From: Litorimonas sp964565335
GTDB taxonomy: Bacteria > Pseudomonadota > Alphaproteobacteria > Caulobacterales > Maricaulaceae
NCBI GenBank assembly: GCA_964565335.1
Contig: CAZMEN010000009.1
Location: forward strand, 1 to 64,000
Reading direction: 5' to 3'
Length of the DNA: 64,000 nt
In this document: positions 16,955 to 25,050 of the stretch, in pieces
Layout: each line of letters opens with the position of its first letter
How positions within the stretch are numbered: the first letter of the stretch is position 1
The notes under the pieces: model-generated
Told to the model about the DNA's origin: nothing
Databases searched by the model: none
The model's input: only the letters and a program-made list of their open reading frames with translations
Position numbers and translations under genes: made by a program

Positions 16955-17166
16955 GTTCGAGCCCTCATGGGGTACTCGGCGCGGAAATTTGATTCTCTAA
17001 AAACTCTCATAACGACAGCTTTAGAGCCTCTGCCGCCAAAGGCAAACCCGCCATGTGCGCGCCCTGCGGTCCATCAGTTGGGCCTGTCTATAATAGGCAG
17101 GAAGAGATGGCGGTCATGCCCACGCACCAGAGGCCCTGCGCCGTTCATGGCGTCACCCATAAATGC

Positions 17167-17643
17167 TCACCCCCGCATATTCGCATGCGTTACCGCAATT
17201 GCCAGCGCGTCAGCGGCGTCTCCGGCTTTCACCTTTGCCCCCGGCAGTAAAATATTCATCATGTGGGCGACTTGGGTTTTGTCGGCCGCGCCTATTCCGA
17301 CTACGGATTTTTTCACCAGCCGCGCGGCATACTCACCGACAATAAGTCCATTGGTGGACGCTGCCAGAATACATGCGGCGCGGGCTTGGCCGAGTTTCAG
17401 CGCGCTCATCGCATTGTCTTTCATAAATGCCTCTTCGACACCGGCCTCTATCGGCTCATGGGTCGTAATCACATCGACAATGTCGTTAAAAAGATAGGTT
17501 AGGCGACTGGCGAGCGGTTCTTTTTTCGGCGGGCGAATAACGCCATGCGCGACATGGGATAATTTGTTTCCGTCCACATCAATCACGCCCCAACCGCAGG
17601 CCACAAGGGACGGGTCCAGCCCTATGATACGTCGTATCGTCAT
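17167..17643 (-). CDS. ruvC: Holliday junction resolvase RuvC
   Basis: 158-residue resolvase. Catalytic acidic residues sit in RIIGLDPSLVACGWG, GVEEAFM and GDAADALAIAVTHA. The frame extends to 17676, but MTIRRIIGLDP at 17643 is the family start. About 210 bases separate it from ruvA, unusually far; that gap holds only a doubtful 28-codon ORF. Confidence 0.96.
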   Translation of the reverse strand: MTIRRIIGLDPSLVACGWGVIDVDGNKLSHVAHGVIRPPKKEPLASRLTYLFNDIVDVITTHEPIEAGVEEAFMKDNAMSALKLGQARAACILAASTNGLIVGEYAARLVKKSVVGIGAADKTQVAHMMNILLPGAKVKAGDAADALAIAVTHANMRG

Positions 17644-17704
17644 ATCGCAACCATAGCGGTGTTCGCCTGAAAGCAAAGCTGAAACAGAGCCTTTGGGCGT
17701 TTAA

Positions 17705-18457
17705 TCAATCAAAGATATAAGTCTTTTGGCTGACTTCCACATTGGGCGGCGTACCCTCTTGTTCAAACACATCCCATCCCGTTTTTAAGTTCTGCCAGAA
17801 CGCGTAATTCTCATTGCCCTTAAACGCGTCCATATTGGTCGCCGTCATCGGGAACGGGAAAATGTGCACGCGGATGAAAGGTTGCCCGGCTTCAAAGGCG
17901 GCAGACATTAGCGTGTAAATCTCTTCTATGCCTTTATCCGTCATGGCGTAGCAGCCGATGGAGACGCAATCACCGTGTACCATAAGGAAGCTGCCCGTGC
18001 GGCCCTGCGCTCTATCATAAGCATTGGGGAAACCAAGATTGAAACTGAGATGGTAAGAAGAGTTCGGATTCATGGCGGACGGCTTGACGAAGTAAAACCC
18101 TTCTGGGGACTGGCCGTCACCTTCTCTTAATTTTGGCCCAAGCGCGCCTGAATAGGTGCAAATCGGCCAGCGTTTATAGCGCTCATACGTCCCGCTATCA
18201 TTTTGGACGAAGGCTTCGAGATAGCCCTGCTTGTCATCAGGCGCGCTTGTCTTGGTGAGGCGAAGGAAAATAGGCGCGCCTAATTCCAAGTTCTTCGCTG
18301 ACAAGTCTCGTTCGAGTTTGGGCGTCCATGTTTTGTTGACCTTCACGCTTCTATCAGAGACGGGTATGGCATTGGTCGTCGCGTAAGCCATGAATAAGAG
18401 ACCTCCGGCAATCGAGCTTATCCCTACCGTTACAATATTACGTTTAGAAAATGTCAT
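17705..18457 (-). CDS. YafK-like L,D-transpeptidase
   Basis: 250 residues with an N-terminal signal or anchor (VTVGISSIAGGLLFMAYA) and the YkuD-type catalytic motif HGDCVSIGCYAM with His161 and Cys169. The segment FYFVKPSAMNPNSSYHLSFNLGFPNAYD is characteristic of the YafK (murein L,D-transpeptidase, COG3034) branch. Probably acts in the periplasm on peptidoglycan cross-links or on lipoprotein attachment to peptidoglycan. Single gene downstream of nothing obvious. Confidence 0.87.
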   Translation of the reverse strand: MTFSKRNIVTVGISSIAGGLLFMAYATTNAIPVSDRSVKVNKTWTPKLERDLSAKNLELGAPIFLRLTKTSAPDDKQGYLEAFVQNDSGTYERYKRWPICTYSGALGPKLREGDGQSPEGFYFVKPSAMNPNSSYHLSFNLGFPNAYDRAQGRTGSFLMVHGDCVSIGCYAMTDKGIEEIYTLMSAAFEAGQPFIRVHIFPFPMTATNMDAFKGNENYAFWQNLKTGWDVFEQEGTPPNVEVSQKTYIFD

Positions 18458-18853
18458 CCTTCAATCCTGCCCTATGAATAAGGAGAAAAATAGGCAGATA
18501 TTACCGCTTCTTGGTTGCATTAAAACGAAATCAAATGAGCCCCGGCCAATCGCACGCATAGCGAATAGCGTTTGGAAAGAAAACGCCGATCAAAAAGAGG
18601 GCGATGTGCAGGCTTAGGTAATTAAAGACTGACGGATAAAAATGAGAATTTTAGAAGTGCCGCTCCAAAGACGCACAATAAACGTCAGTTTGCAGTCCTA
18701 AAAGGGGGACAATAACTGAGAGGCTTAAAACGCCCAGAATAAGACGGTGGTAATTTCCTTATCGTTCAAAAAATTTATGTCTCTAAATTTTATTCAGGAC
18801 TTGTTTGCTAACACCTGCGTTACCACGTCTGTAACATTCGCGGTAAGTCAAGG
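18458..18853. other. Gene-free stretch
   Basis: About 400 bases between the divergent L,D-transpeptidase and lipoprotein genes. It presumably holds both promoters. The ORF across its left end is a shadow with no coding character. I see no RNA gene or terminator. Confidence 0.5.
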
Positions 18854-18868
18854 TTAAACCATGATTAA
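18854..18868. promoter_or_regulatory. Putative CtrA box over a start codon
   Basis: TTAA-ACCATGA-TTAA matches the CtrA consensus exactly but spans the ATG at 18861 of the lipoprotein gene. Binding here could only repress, or the match may be chance. Confidence 0.35.
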
Positions 18869-19376
18869 GACAACGCTTAAACTTCTCTGTATGCTCGGTC
18901 TTTTGATTGCCGCTGGATGTACTTCAGCTAAGGATGCAAGTTACGCCCCCTCTATTGCTAGATTAGATTCAAGCGAAACTCTTGTGATGAAGTTCAAAGC
19001 CTGCCACTGGAGCTGCACTCAAGGAACTGTGAAATTCAAGGACAGAAAAGCCGTCTTTGGTAGATATTCTCTCGACCTCACATCCAAGGAAATATCGAAT
19101 CTGGATGGGTATTTTCTGGAGGGGAAGCCATTGGATTCGGAATGGCGGTGTTCTCTGCCGATCTATATTAGCTTTAAACAAAGAAGAGGTATTTTTACAA
19201 TCAACTCCAAGGAAAGACTGATTTATCCTTGTCCGTTTGGTAGAGATGAAAACTTTCTGCATCCAGAACTCTTAGTCCGACATTTCGCAGAAACGCCCAC
19301 CGAAACTCCATATTGGAGGTTGTCAGAAGAAGAGCAAAATAAGAAAAACATTCTAATCTCACCTTACGAAGATTAG
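18861..19376 (+). CDS. Hypothetical lipoprotein
   Basis: 171 residues with a clear lipoprotein signal: MIKTTLKLLCMLGLLIAAGC, lipobox IAAGC with the modified cysteine at residue 20. The mature part has four further Cys (ACHWSC, WRC, YPC) and ends acidic. No family recognised. AT-richer than its neighbours, as is the next gene, which may mark acquired DNA. Confidence 0.7.
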   Translation: MIKTTLKLLCMLGLLIAAGCTSAKDASYAPSIARLDSSETLVMKFKACHWSCTQGTVKFKDRKAVFGRYSLDLTSKEISNLDGYFLEGKPLDSEWRCSLPIYISFKQRRGIFTINSKERLIYPCPFGRDENFLHPELLVRHFAETPTETPYWRLSEEEQNKKNILISPYED

Positions 19377-19575
19377 TTTTTATGGACAGTTTTATTATCA
19401 AAAAAGTCAAAACCGAGCGTCAAAAATTCGCCTAAAAGCAGCCTCAAATACCAGAGGCGGGATACGCTCAGAACAAGCCGCTGGTGTTGTGACTACAGCC
19501 CACGTCAAAATTGGGTCTAGCAAGCTTGGGTTTAAATTAGACAAGCCTGAACCTAAAATGTAAATCAGTCATTCT

Positions 19576-20031
19576 ATGACTTGTGAAGAATTTATTGAGA
19601 TGTACGGGGAAAGGTTACAAAAGTGGCCTATCCTAATCCAATTTACTGACCGCAACCTATATGCCGGAAATCCGAAAGAAATTGCTGATAAATTTGTGAA
19701 GTCGCTTGGCTTTAAAGCATTGGGTGAAAAATGGATCAATTTAGATTGGGAATATCATATCCTTAAAGGAGGACAACGTAGTGATCCAATAGTACCCCTA
19801 ACACAATTTTTGAATAAAAGCATGGCTTACGATGAAGAGATATTCAACCTTCAAGAGGCTACTAAAATTGCTAGTGACTTCTATAACGTATTTGGATTTG
19901 GAAAAAGAAGTCGATTTACAAATAACATTGGATATGGTTGGCACCCAATCACCACTTCTACATTCGAAGCCGTGCATGTCGCAATGGATGATAAAAATAT
20001 CGGAATCCTCTTGATAGAAGATGAAGATTGA
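19576..20031 (+). CDS. Hypothetical protein
   Basis: 151 residues, AT-rich, no signal peptide. Acidic, with many aromatic residues (KWINLDWEYHILKGG, SDFYNVFGFGKRSRF) and a C terminus GILLIEDED. The size, charge and composition recall immunity or antitoxin-like accessory proteins, but there is no toxin gene beside it and I do not recognise a family. No good Shine-Dalgarno is visible. Confidence 0.5.
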   Translation: MTCEEFIEMYGERLQKWPILIQFTDRNLYAGNPKEIADKFVKSLGFKALGEKWINLDWEYHILKGGQRSDPIVPLTQFLNKSMAYDEEIFNLQEATKIASDFYNVFGFGKRSRFTNNIGYGWHPITTSTFEAVHVAMDDKNIGILLIEDED

Positions 20032-20321
20032 AAATTGTATATTCCTGAAAAATCATTTCTGCTTTGACACCGTAACAGTTCACAGCCAGCGTCCGAAAAT
20101 CGCCCCAAGTAAGACACGCCCAAAACAGCCCATTGCGACCCTCTTAAGTCCTCCCAAATCACACCACATCTCTCCCCTCACCTTTTCGCCACAATCGCCC
20201 TACTCCTGCCACATTACCAAAACATTGCCTTAAACTTTCCACATCTTCGGCTCATCACCGCCTTAGCGCGGTTTCATAACGGTTTCATCGAAACGATACT
20301 CGCAACCGAATGGAGAGCCTT

Positions 20322-20917
20322 ATGAGAACACTTTTAAAAACTGCCGCGATCGCCGCCTTGATTACGGGCTTTGCCAATTCAGCCACGGCGCTGACGACGA
20401 GCGAAGCTTTGGAGGCCACGGGCACGACGATTGAATCGCTTGAATATGAAGCCCAAACAATTACTGGAAATTACCTGCCGCGCACCTCCAAAATTGCGAT
20501 TGCGAGATTGGATGGGGGCCGCTTAATCCCTACGCCATATGGCGAAGAATTTGATTGGGAGCTTCTCAGTAAACGTATAACGGCCAATATCTCTTTGCTG
20601 AGCGCCGGTGACTATCTGAAATATATCCCAGAAATCCCGTTTCAGGGCGTCGACACAGATAATAAGATTGACGAAATCCGCCTGACGGCCGCTAATGAAG
20701 GCTATNNNNNNNNNNTTTCGGCGGTAAAGCGCTCAGCGAGACGGGGTTGATGGTCAAAGAGGATTGTGACAGCTGGGACTCTGCCAAAGCAAAAGCCCTA
20801 TTGATGAATGCGCATACAGGCGAAGTGCTTGGGGCGGCCAAGGCGGATAATGTCACTTATAATATTGGCCAGTTGGCGGATGATGTGGAGCGTCTGTTGA
20901 AAAACTTGCAACGCTAG
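20322..20917 (+). CDS. Exported hypothetical protein, interrupted by assembly gap
   Basis: Signal peptide MRTLLKTAAIAALITGFANS, then a mature domain with PRTSKIAIARLDGG. A 10-N run (20706-20715) breaks the sequence. After the gap the coding frame is a different one (FGGKALSETGLMVKEDCDSW to RLLKNLQR, stop at 20915), so the true gap length is not 10. The start at 20322 is chosen over the ATG at 20310 because GGAGAG sits four bases before it. The pattern of a short exported protein with a final nucleotide- or peptide-like fold is not enough to name a family. Confidence 0.65.
20706..20715. other. Assembly gap (10 N)
   Basis: Ten consecutive Ns inside the exported protein gene. The reading frame changes across it, so the length is a placeholder. 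Confidence 0.95.
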
Positions 20918-21011
20918 GCCCTCTTATAGGCCTCAAAATAGGCCCTCACGCACTGAAAGTTAGAATCCCCCCGCCCGTCCCCCGCCGCTCCAAACCATGG
21001 GCAGGGCCAGT

Positions 21012-21043
21012 AAACCGGCATCTTTTTAAGATGTCGGTTTTTT
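21012..21043 (+). terminator. Intrinsic terminator
   Basis: AACCGGCATCTT-TTT-AAGATGTCGGTT, a 12-bp stem with one G-U pair and a 3-base loop, followed by a T-run. Ends transcription ahead of the rpsF operon. Confidence 0.87.
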
Positions 21044-21138
21044 GCTCTCTCACTTTATAGGTGAGATGCGACAACACTTGCGACTTTGGACGAAGTCAAC
21101 ACCTTCATCTAAATGACTGTTGCGGCCCCATTTCCCGC

Positions 21139-21166
21139 TTGCAAAACAGCCAAAGCCTACTATAAG
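21139..21166 (+). promoter_or_regulatory. Sigma-70-type promoter of rpsF operon
   Basis: TTGCAA and TATAAG separated by 16 bases. Start would be near 21173, giving a leader of about 124 nt before rpsF. Confidence 0.5.
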
Positions 21167-21240
21167 GCGCGCTTCATCGGATGCGGTCTGATTGTGTTTA
21201 CGTTTGGCATGGGGTCAAACAAGCAGCCAGAGCCATCGTC

Positions 21241-21265
21241 GGGTGACCGCCTTCACGGTCAGCCC
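21241..21265 (+). promoter_or_regulatory. Leader hairpin upstream of rpsF
   Basis: GGGTGACCG-ccttca-CGGTCAgCCC folds as a 9-bp stem with one bulged G, 32 bases before the rpsF start. Many bacteria carry an S6:S18-binding autoregulatory leader at this place. The location fits, but I cannot confirm the exact conserved bases. Confidence 0.4.
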
Positions 21266-21296
21266 TACGCCGCGTCCAAAACAATGAAGGACTGTT

Positions 21297-21650
21297 ATGT
21301 CTCTGTACGAGCACGTGGTTATCTCACGTCCGGACATCTCTTCGGGTCAAGTCGAAGAATTCGTCCAAAACCTAGCCAGAAAAGTCGAAAATGCCGGCGG
21401 CACCGTAGAAGGTGCTGAATATTGGGGTCTTCGCAACTTGGCTTATCGCATGAATAAAAACCGTAAGGCGCATTATTCACTGCTTAAAATCAACGCCCAT
21501 TCTGATACGATTCACGAGATTGAGCGTCAGCACCGCATCAACGAAGATGTTCTGCGTTATATGTCTATCCGTGTCGAAGACTTCTCTGATGAGCCGTCCC
21601 CGATTATGAAAAAACGCGAAGAGCGCAAGCGTCGCTCACGGGAGGATTAA
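21297..21650 (+). CDS. rpsF: 30S ribosomal protein S6
   Basis: 117 residues: MSLYEHVVISRPDIS, KVENAGGTVEGAEYWGLRNLAYRM and KAHYSLLKI are the S6 core. The Lys/Arg-rich C terminus is common in Alphaproteobacteria. First gene of rpsF-rpsR-rplI. Confidence 0.98.
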   Translation: MSLYEHVVISRPDISSGQVEEFVQNLARKVENAGGTVEGAEYWGLRNLAYRMNKNRKAHYSLLKINAHSDTIHEIERQHRINEDVLRYMSIRVEDFSDEPSPIMKKREERKRRSRED

Positions 21651-21653
21651 GTC

Positions 21654-21914
21654 ATGGCGAAAGATCAAATTAAAATTGAAAACCTGCCAAGCCGCACGAG
21701 CTTCCGCCGTCGCCGCAAGGTGTGTCCATTCTCAGGTGATAACGGCCTGACGATCGATTATAAGGACCCGAAATTATTGCAGCGCTATATGTCTGAAAAA
21801 GGCAAGATTGCGCCGTCACGCATCACTGCGGTTTCCGGTAAAAAGCAGCGCGAATTGGCCCGTGCCATCAAGCGTGCGCGTTTCTTGGGCCTTCTGCCCT
21901 ATGAAGTGAAATAA
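21654..21914 (+). CDS. rpsR: 30S ribosomal protein S18
   Basis: 86 residues. S18 signature RKVCPFSGDN, DYKDPKLLQRYMSEKGKIAPSRIT and RELARAIKRARFLGLLPY. Three bases after rpsF, with GGGAGGA just upstream. Confidence 0.98.
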   Translation: MAKDQIKIENLPSRTSFRRRRKVCPFSGDNGLTIDYKDPKLLQRYMSEKGKIAPSRITAVSGKKQRELARAIKRARFLGLLPYEVK

Positions 21915-21925
21915 GGAGAATACTC

Positions 21926-22564
21926 ATGGAAGTCATTCTACTTGAACGTATCGAAAAGCTCGGCGCAATGGGAGACGTTGTCTCTGTAAAGCCCGGCTTT
22001 GGTCGTAACTATCTCTTGCCACAGGAAAAAGCCCTGCGCGCGACGAAAGCCAATTTGGCCCGTTTCGAAGCTGAGCGTGAATATCTTGAGCAGCGTAACG
22101 AAGAGAACAAGCAAAAAGCCGCTACAGAAGGCAAGGCCCTTGACGGTGAAAAAGTTGTCCTTATCCGCAAGGCGGGTGATACAGGCAATCTTTACGGATC
22201 TGTGTCTGCACGCGATATTGCTGAAGAGCTCGCCGATAAAGGCGTGAAGCGTAATATGGTTGTTCTTGAAAACCCAATTAAAACATTGGGCATTCATGAC
22301 GTCACTGTACGCCTTCACCCTGAAGTATCCTTTGGCATCACTGTCAATGTAGCCCGTTCCGAAGACGAAGCCGAGCGTCAAGCTAAAGGCGAAAACGTTA
22401 TCGAGATGGAACAGGAAGAAGCCAAAGCCGACGCTGCTGAAAGCGCCGCAGAACGCGCCGCAACAGCTGTCAGCATGTTCGAAGGTGATGCACCGAATGA
22501 ATTCGTTGCTCCTGATGCAGGCGCGGCTGAAGAGCCTGCTGCTGAAGCCCCTAAGGCTGAATAG
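21926..22564 (+). CDS. rplI: 50S ribosomal protein L9
   Basis: 212 residues. N-terminal domain MEVILLERIEKLGAMGDVV with KPGFGRNYLLPQ, a long helix, and a C-terminal RNA-binding domain. After residue 150 there is an acidic Ala/Glu-rich tail (to EEPAAEAPKAE), longer than in E. coli L9 but usual in Alphaproteobacteria. Confidence 0.98.
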   Translation: MEVILLERIEKLGAMGDVVSVKPGFGRNYLLPQEKALRATKANLARFEAEREYLEQRNEENKQKAATEGKALDGEKVVLIRKAGDTGNLYGSVSARDIAEELADKGVKRNMVVLENPIKTLGIHDVTVRLHPEVSFGITVNVARSEDEAERQAKGENVIEMEQEEAKADAAESAAERAATAVSMFEGDAPNEFVAPDAGAAEEPAAEAPKAE

Positions 22565-22594
22565 GGATAGTTCCCCTCCGCCCGGATAAGATTA

Positions 22595-22627
22595 GAAACC
22601 CGCTCATTGCAGCGGGTTTTTTTATGG
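22595..22627 (+). terminator. Terminator after rplI; copy 1 of a 33-bp repeat
   Basis: AAACCCGCT-cattgc-AGCGGGTTT with seven Ts. The 33 bases 22595-22627 recur without a mismatch at 23518-23550. Confidence 0.88.
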
Positions 22628-22654
22628 ACCGATCACGGTTTTACCGCTCTGATG

Positions 22655-23011
22655 TTATGCCTTGAGCGGTGTCTCACTGACATCCGCGGGCGGCATGTCA
22701 CTCTTCGCTCTTTCTTCAGCAATCTTTTTACTCTCTTTCACAATGGGCCCACCCACAGGACAAATCTGCTGGGCGAAACCGTGCAACGTGTTGGTCAGGT
22801 TTTCGGGTACCAAAGCATAATGCACAAACTGCCCTTTTTTCTCTTTTGAAATCAAACCCGCGTTTTCAAGGACAGAAAGATGTTTGGAGAGTGAAGGCTT
22901 GCTCATCTCAAATCGCTCAGCGATTTCGCCAGCGGTCAAACTCGTTGCAGAGAGATAAGCCAATATCCTCCTACGGGGTGTTGAGGCCAAGGCTGAAAAA
23001 ACTTTATCCAA
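22655..23011 (-). CDS. ArsR family HTH repressor (SdpR-like)
   Basis: 118-residue winged-helix regulator: DKVFSALASTPRRRILAYLS, then AGEIAERFEMSKPSLSKHLSVLENAGLI (recognition helix) and VHYALVP. No metal-binding Cys pair of classical ArsR is seen in the helix-3 position, so it resembles SdpR-type repressors. Start taken as the TTG at 23011, six bases after GGAG and matching family starts; another TTG at 23023 is possible. Divergent from a small membrane protein it probably controls, with two palindromes between. Confidence 0.8.
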   Translation of the reverse strand: MDKVFSALASTPRRRILAYLSATSLTAGEIAERFEMSKPSLSKHLSVLENAGLISKEKKGQFVHYALVPENLTNTLHGFAQQICPVGGPIVKESKKIAEERAKSDMPPADVSETPLKA

Positions 23012-23025
23012 TGAAAACTCCAAAA

Positions 23026-23039
23026 TAGTTATTTAACTA
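23026..23039. promoter_or_regulatory. Palindrome, putative repressor operator 1
   Basis: TAGTTA-TT-TAACTA, a perfect palindrome just upstream of the ArsR-type gene in the divergent intergenic region. Confidence 0.5.
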
Positions 23040-23072
23040 ATTGACTAAGCATCTAAACTCTGTTTATAGAGA

Positions 23073-23090
23073 TTTAGCTTATTAGCTAAA
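23073..23090. promoter_or_regulatory. Palindrome, putative repressor operator 2
   Basis: TTTAGC-TTATTA-GCTAAA, a perfect palindrome with TTAG/CTAA arms similar to operator 1, 37 bases before the membrane-protein start. Confidence 0.5.
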
Positions 23091-23126
23091 TAATGAAATT
23101 AAACCTGACAAGCAAGGGAGAAAATC

Positions 23127-23504
23127 ATGCTTGGATACACATATCTTCTTTATATCGGCCTTAGCGTCGTTCTGACCGTCTGGGTCGGTCAAACACTTTT
23201 CAAAAATGGACGCGTCTTCCTTCTTGAAAACTATGGTGACAAACCAAACTTAGCGGACGCCATTAATCACATGTTGCTAGTCGGCTTTTACCTAATCAAT
23301 ATTGGCTTCATTGCTTATACAATGAAAATAAGCGGCGCTGGCCCCTCAAGCTGGACAGAAGCATTAGAATTCCTAAGCGTTAAAATCGGGTTCGTTGCCA
23401 TAATCCTGGGCGTTATGCATTTCTGCCTAATGTATGCCTTACAAAAATATAGCCAACTGAACCTTGCACGTCCTGGCTTATCCAAAGTGACAGGAAGCGC
23501 TTAA
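23127..23504 (+). CDS. Small integral membrane protein
   Basis: 125 residues with about three membrane helices (YLLYIGLSVVLTVWVG, MLLVGFYLINIGFIAYTM, IGFVAIILGVMHFCLMYAL). Segment FKNGRVFLLENYGDKPNLADAIN lies between helices 1 and 2. Proteins like this are found next to SdpR-like ArsR genes in marine bacteria; function unknown. Good Shine-Dalgarno AAGGGAG before the ATG. Confidence 0.75.
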   Translation: MLGYTYLLYIGLSVVLTVWVGQTLFKNGRVFLLENYGDKPNLADAINHMLLVGFYLINIGFIAYTMKISGAGPSSWTEALEFLSVKIGFVAIILGVMHFCLMYALQKYSQLNLARPGLSKVTGSA

Positions 23505-23517
23505 TCTCTACCATCAC

Positions 23518-23550
23518 GAAACCCGCTCATTGCAGCGGGTTTTTTTATGG
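23518..23550 (+). terminator. Terminator; copy 2 of the 33-bp repeat
   Basis: Identical over 33 bases to 22595-22627, including the seven Ts and the following ATGG. It ends the membrane-protein transcript. Confidence 0.87.
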
Positions 23551-23662
23551 CATTTGTTAACACTCTCTAAATCTTAAATTTTTGTATATTTTTTATTTTG
23601 TCCCTTAGATTCTAGGAAACGCTTTTTTTGTATGTTTGGTGTTCCTAGGAAAGGACACTAAA

Positions 23663-24238
23663 ATGAGTATCATTGGATCACTATTGGCCGGGGCAGCGAC
23701 GCCTTTGCCGAAATCGCCGCCATCGCCGCCGCCTCAACCAGAGGAAAACGGGCGAATTGCGGGCAATCAATCAAACGAAACCTTAAACTTTACTGAGACA
23801 AATTTCTCTGAAACGAATTCAGAGCAATCATCAGGCCTTGCTGATAGTTCAGCGGGTTTCACACCCCTAAACCCAGCAGGCTCTCAAGCAGACAGTCCTG
23901 CACCCATATCAGAATCAGTGACGCAATTTTCTTCAAGCAATGGGAGCCCAAGCGTCAGTGAACTGGCACTCTATCTGCCCGAAACGTTAGTCTCAAACAA
24001 AATTGAACTAAGCGAGGAGCAGTTAAGTGCAATCACGACAAACCCATCAGGTGACTTTGAATCAAGCGCAAGTAACTTGTATGCGCTCCTAGAGCCATCT
24101 GACCCGGCAAGTTTGGCAACTCCAGCTTCGAGCGCGATTGAACCCACAACGCCGGATTTGGGTGACGCAGTAAAATCTTTCTATTCAGTGTCAAATCCAG
24201 ACAATGAAATAGAAACGATTTTGGAGGAATTCTTCTAA
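23663..24238 (+). CDS. Hypothetical Ser/Pro-rich protein
   Basis: 191 residues, start after AGGAAAGGA. Residues 6-14 are hydrophobic (SLLAGAATP), then PKSPPSPPPQPEE and a long Ser/Asn/Glu/Pro low-complexity region, ending acidic (NEIETILEEFF). No domain is recognised and it is probably disordered. A one-mismatch CtrA-like box (TTAA-N7-TAAA, 23557-23571) lies upstream. Confidence 0.55.
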   Translation: MSIIGSLLAGAATPLPKSPPSPPPQPEENGRIAGNQSNETLNFTETNFSETNSEQSSGLADSSAGFTPLNPAGSQADSPAPISESVTQFSSSNGSPSVSELALYLPETLVSNKIELSEEQLSAITTNPSGDFESSASNLYALLEPSDPASLATPASSAIEPTTPDLGDAVKSFYSVSNPDNEIETILEEFF

Positions 24239-24312
24239 CATCCCAGCGAACGTTATTTTATTTCAAGAAACGTTCACAATATTAATATTGACCCCACCCG
24301 ATATTAATAGAG

Positions 24313-24338
24313 CCCCGCTTTTCCAGGCGGGGTTTTTT
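24313..24338 (+). terminator. Intrinsic terminator
   Basis: CCCCGC-ttttccag-GCGGGG followed by six Ts, after the Ser/Pro-rich gene and touching the stop of the convergent gene. Confidence 0.83.
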
Positions 24339-24690
24339 ATGCAGCCAAAGTTTCTTCGGAAACATCTTCGGTCAAATCGCGATATAGTCCCCAAGCATAA
24401 GTCGTAATAGACGGCCCGGCATTCAAATGAGATAACAAACGACATAAGGCGCGCTGTTCGTCACAAAAATGCGGCCCAAAACCGAAACGATCAGCGGCTG
24501 ATTTGATATGCTCAACGGCCCTCATCTTGTCGTGGCAATAATCCCACTCCGGCTGATCTTCGATTAGAAACCGTACGCGATCAATGCGTTCATATCCGCT
24601 CGTTGCAAAATCATATTGAAATTTTTGAGGCCGCGATGGCTCAAAATCACCGTCAAATGGCTTAAACAATCCCAGCACATCGTCCCCCAA
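24337..24690 (-). CDS. Hypothetical protein
   Basis: 117 residues, soluble, aromatic-rich (FKPFDGDFEPSRPQKFQYDF, DRFGFGPHFCDEQRALCRLL). No family recognised. The first start in frame is a TTG at 24690; the frame stays open upstream, so the start is uncertain. An inverted repeat (TAACAT-atct-ATGTTA, 24741-24756) upstream may be an operator. Confidence 0.5.
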   Translation of the reverse strand: MGDDVLGLFKPFDGDFEPSRPQKFQYDFATSGYERIDRVRFLIEDQPEWDYCHDKMRAVEHIKSAADRFGFGPHFCDEQRALCRLLSHLNAGPSITTYAWGLYRDLTEDVSEETLAA

Positions 24691-25050
24691 CTCTGTGATA
24701 TGCGAAGAGGTTACCCTCTCACTTCAATTTTAAAGCGCCTTAACATATCTATGTTAGGTAGAGCATAGGGCTGTCAATATGAATATTTATTGAACAGGTC
24801 AAAACTCTTTAATTATGCAAGAAAACAACCAATTTAGTTAATAATCCCTGATATCCAGCTCCGCTCATAAAAGCTGAGCAATTTCAAGCGCATTACGGTC
24901 TCGTTCAATCAACTATCAACATCACCATGTTGCGCCCAAAATTCTAATTTTGTCGCTTAGAGTTGATTATCCTCGCACGGGCCCTACTAAGCATTAAGGA
25001 TGTGGAGTCTTCGGCGACCCAAACGTCAAAGATGAAGAGGAATAAGGCAC
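24691..25050. other. Gene-free divergent intergenic region
   Basis: 360 bases, AT-rich, between divergently transcribed genes. Apart from the inverted repeat at 24741-24756, I see no RNA gene or terminator. Probably holds two promoters. Confidence 0.5.

Noticed and set aside
17074..17160. 28-codon ORF just after ruvC (starts MGDAMNGAGPLVRG)
   Set aside because: Six bases after the ruvC stop, but no clear Shine-Dalgarno, no recognised family and too short to judge.
20955..21000. Sequence like the 3' half of a tRNA (GTTAGAATCCC... ending CTCCA)
   Set aside because: The T-loop is off consensus and no matching 5' acceptor strand, D-arm or anticodon arm is found upstream; at most a decayed fragment.
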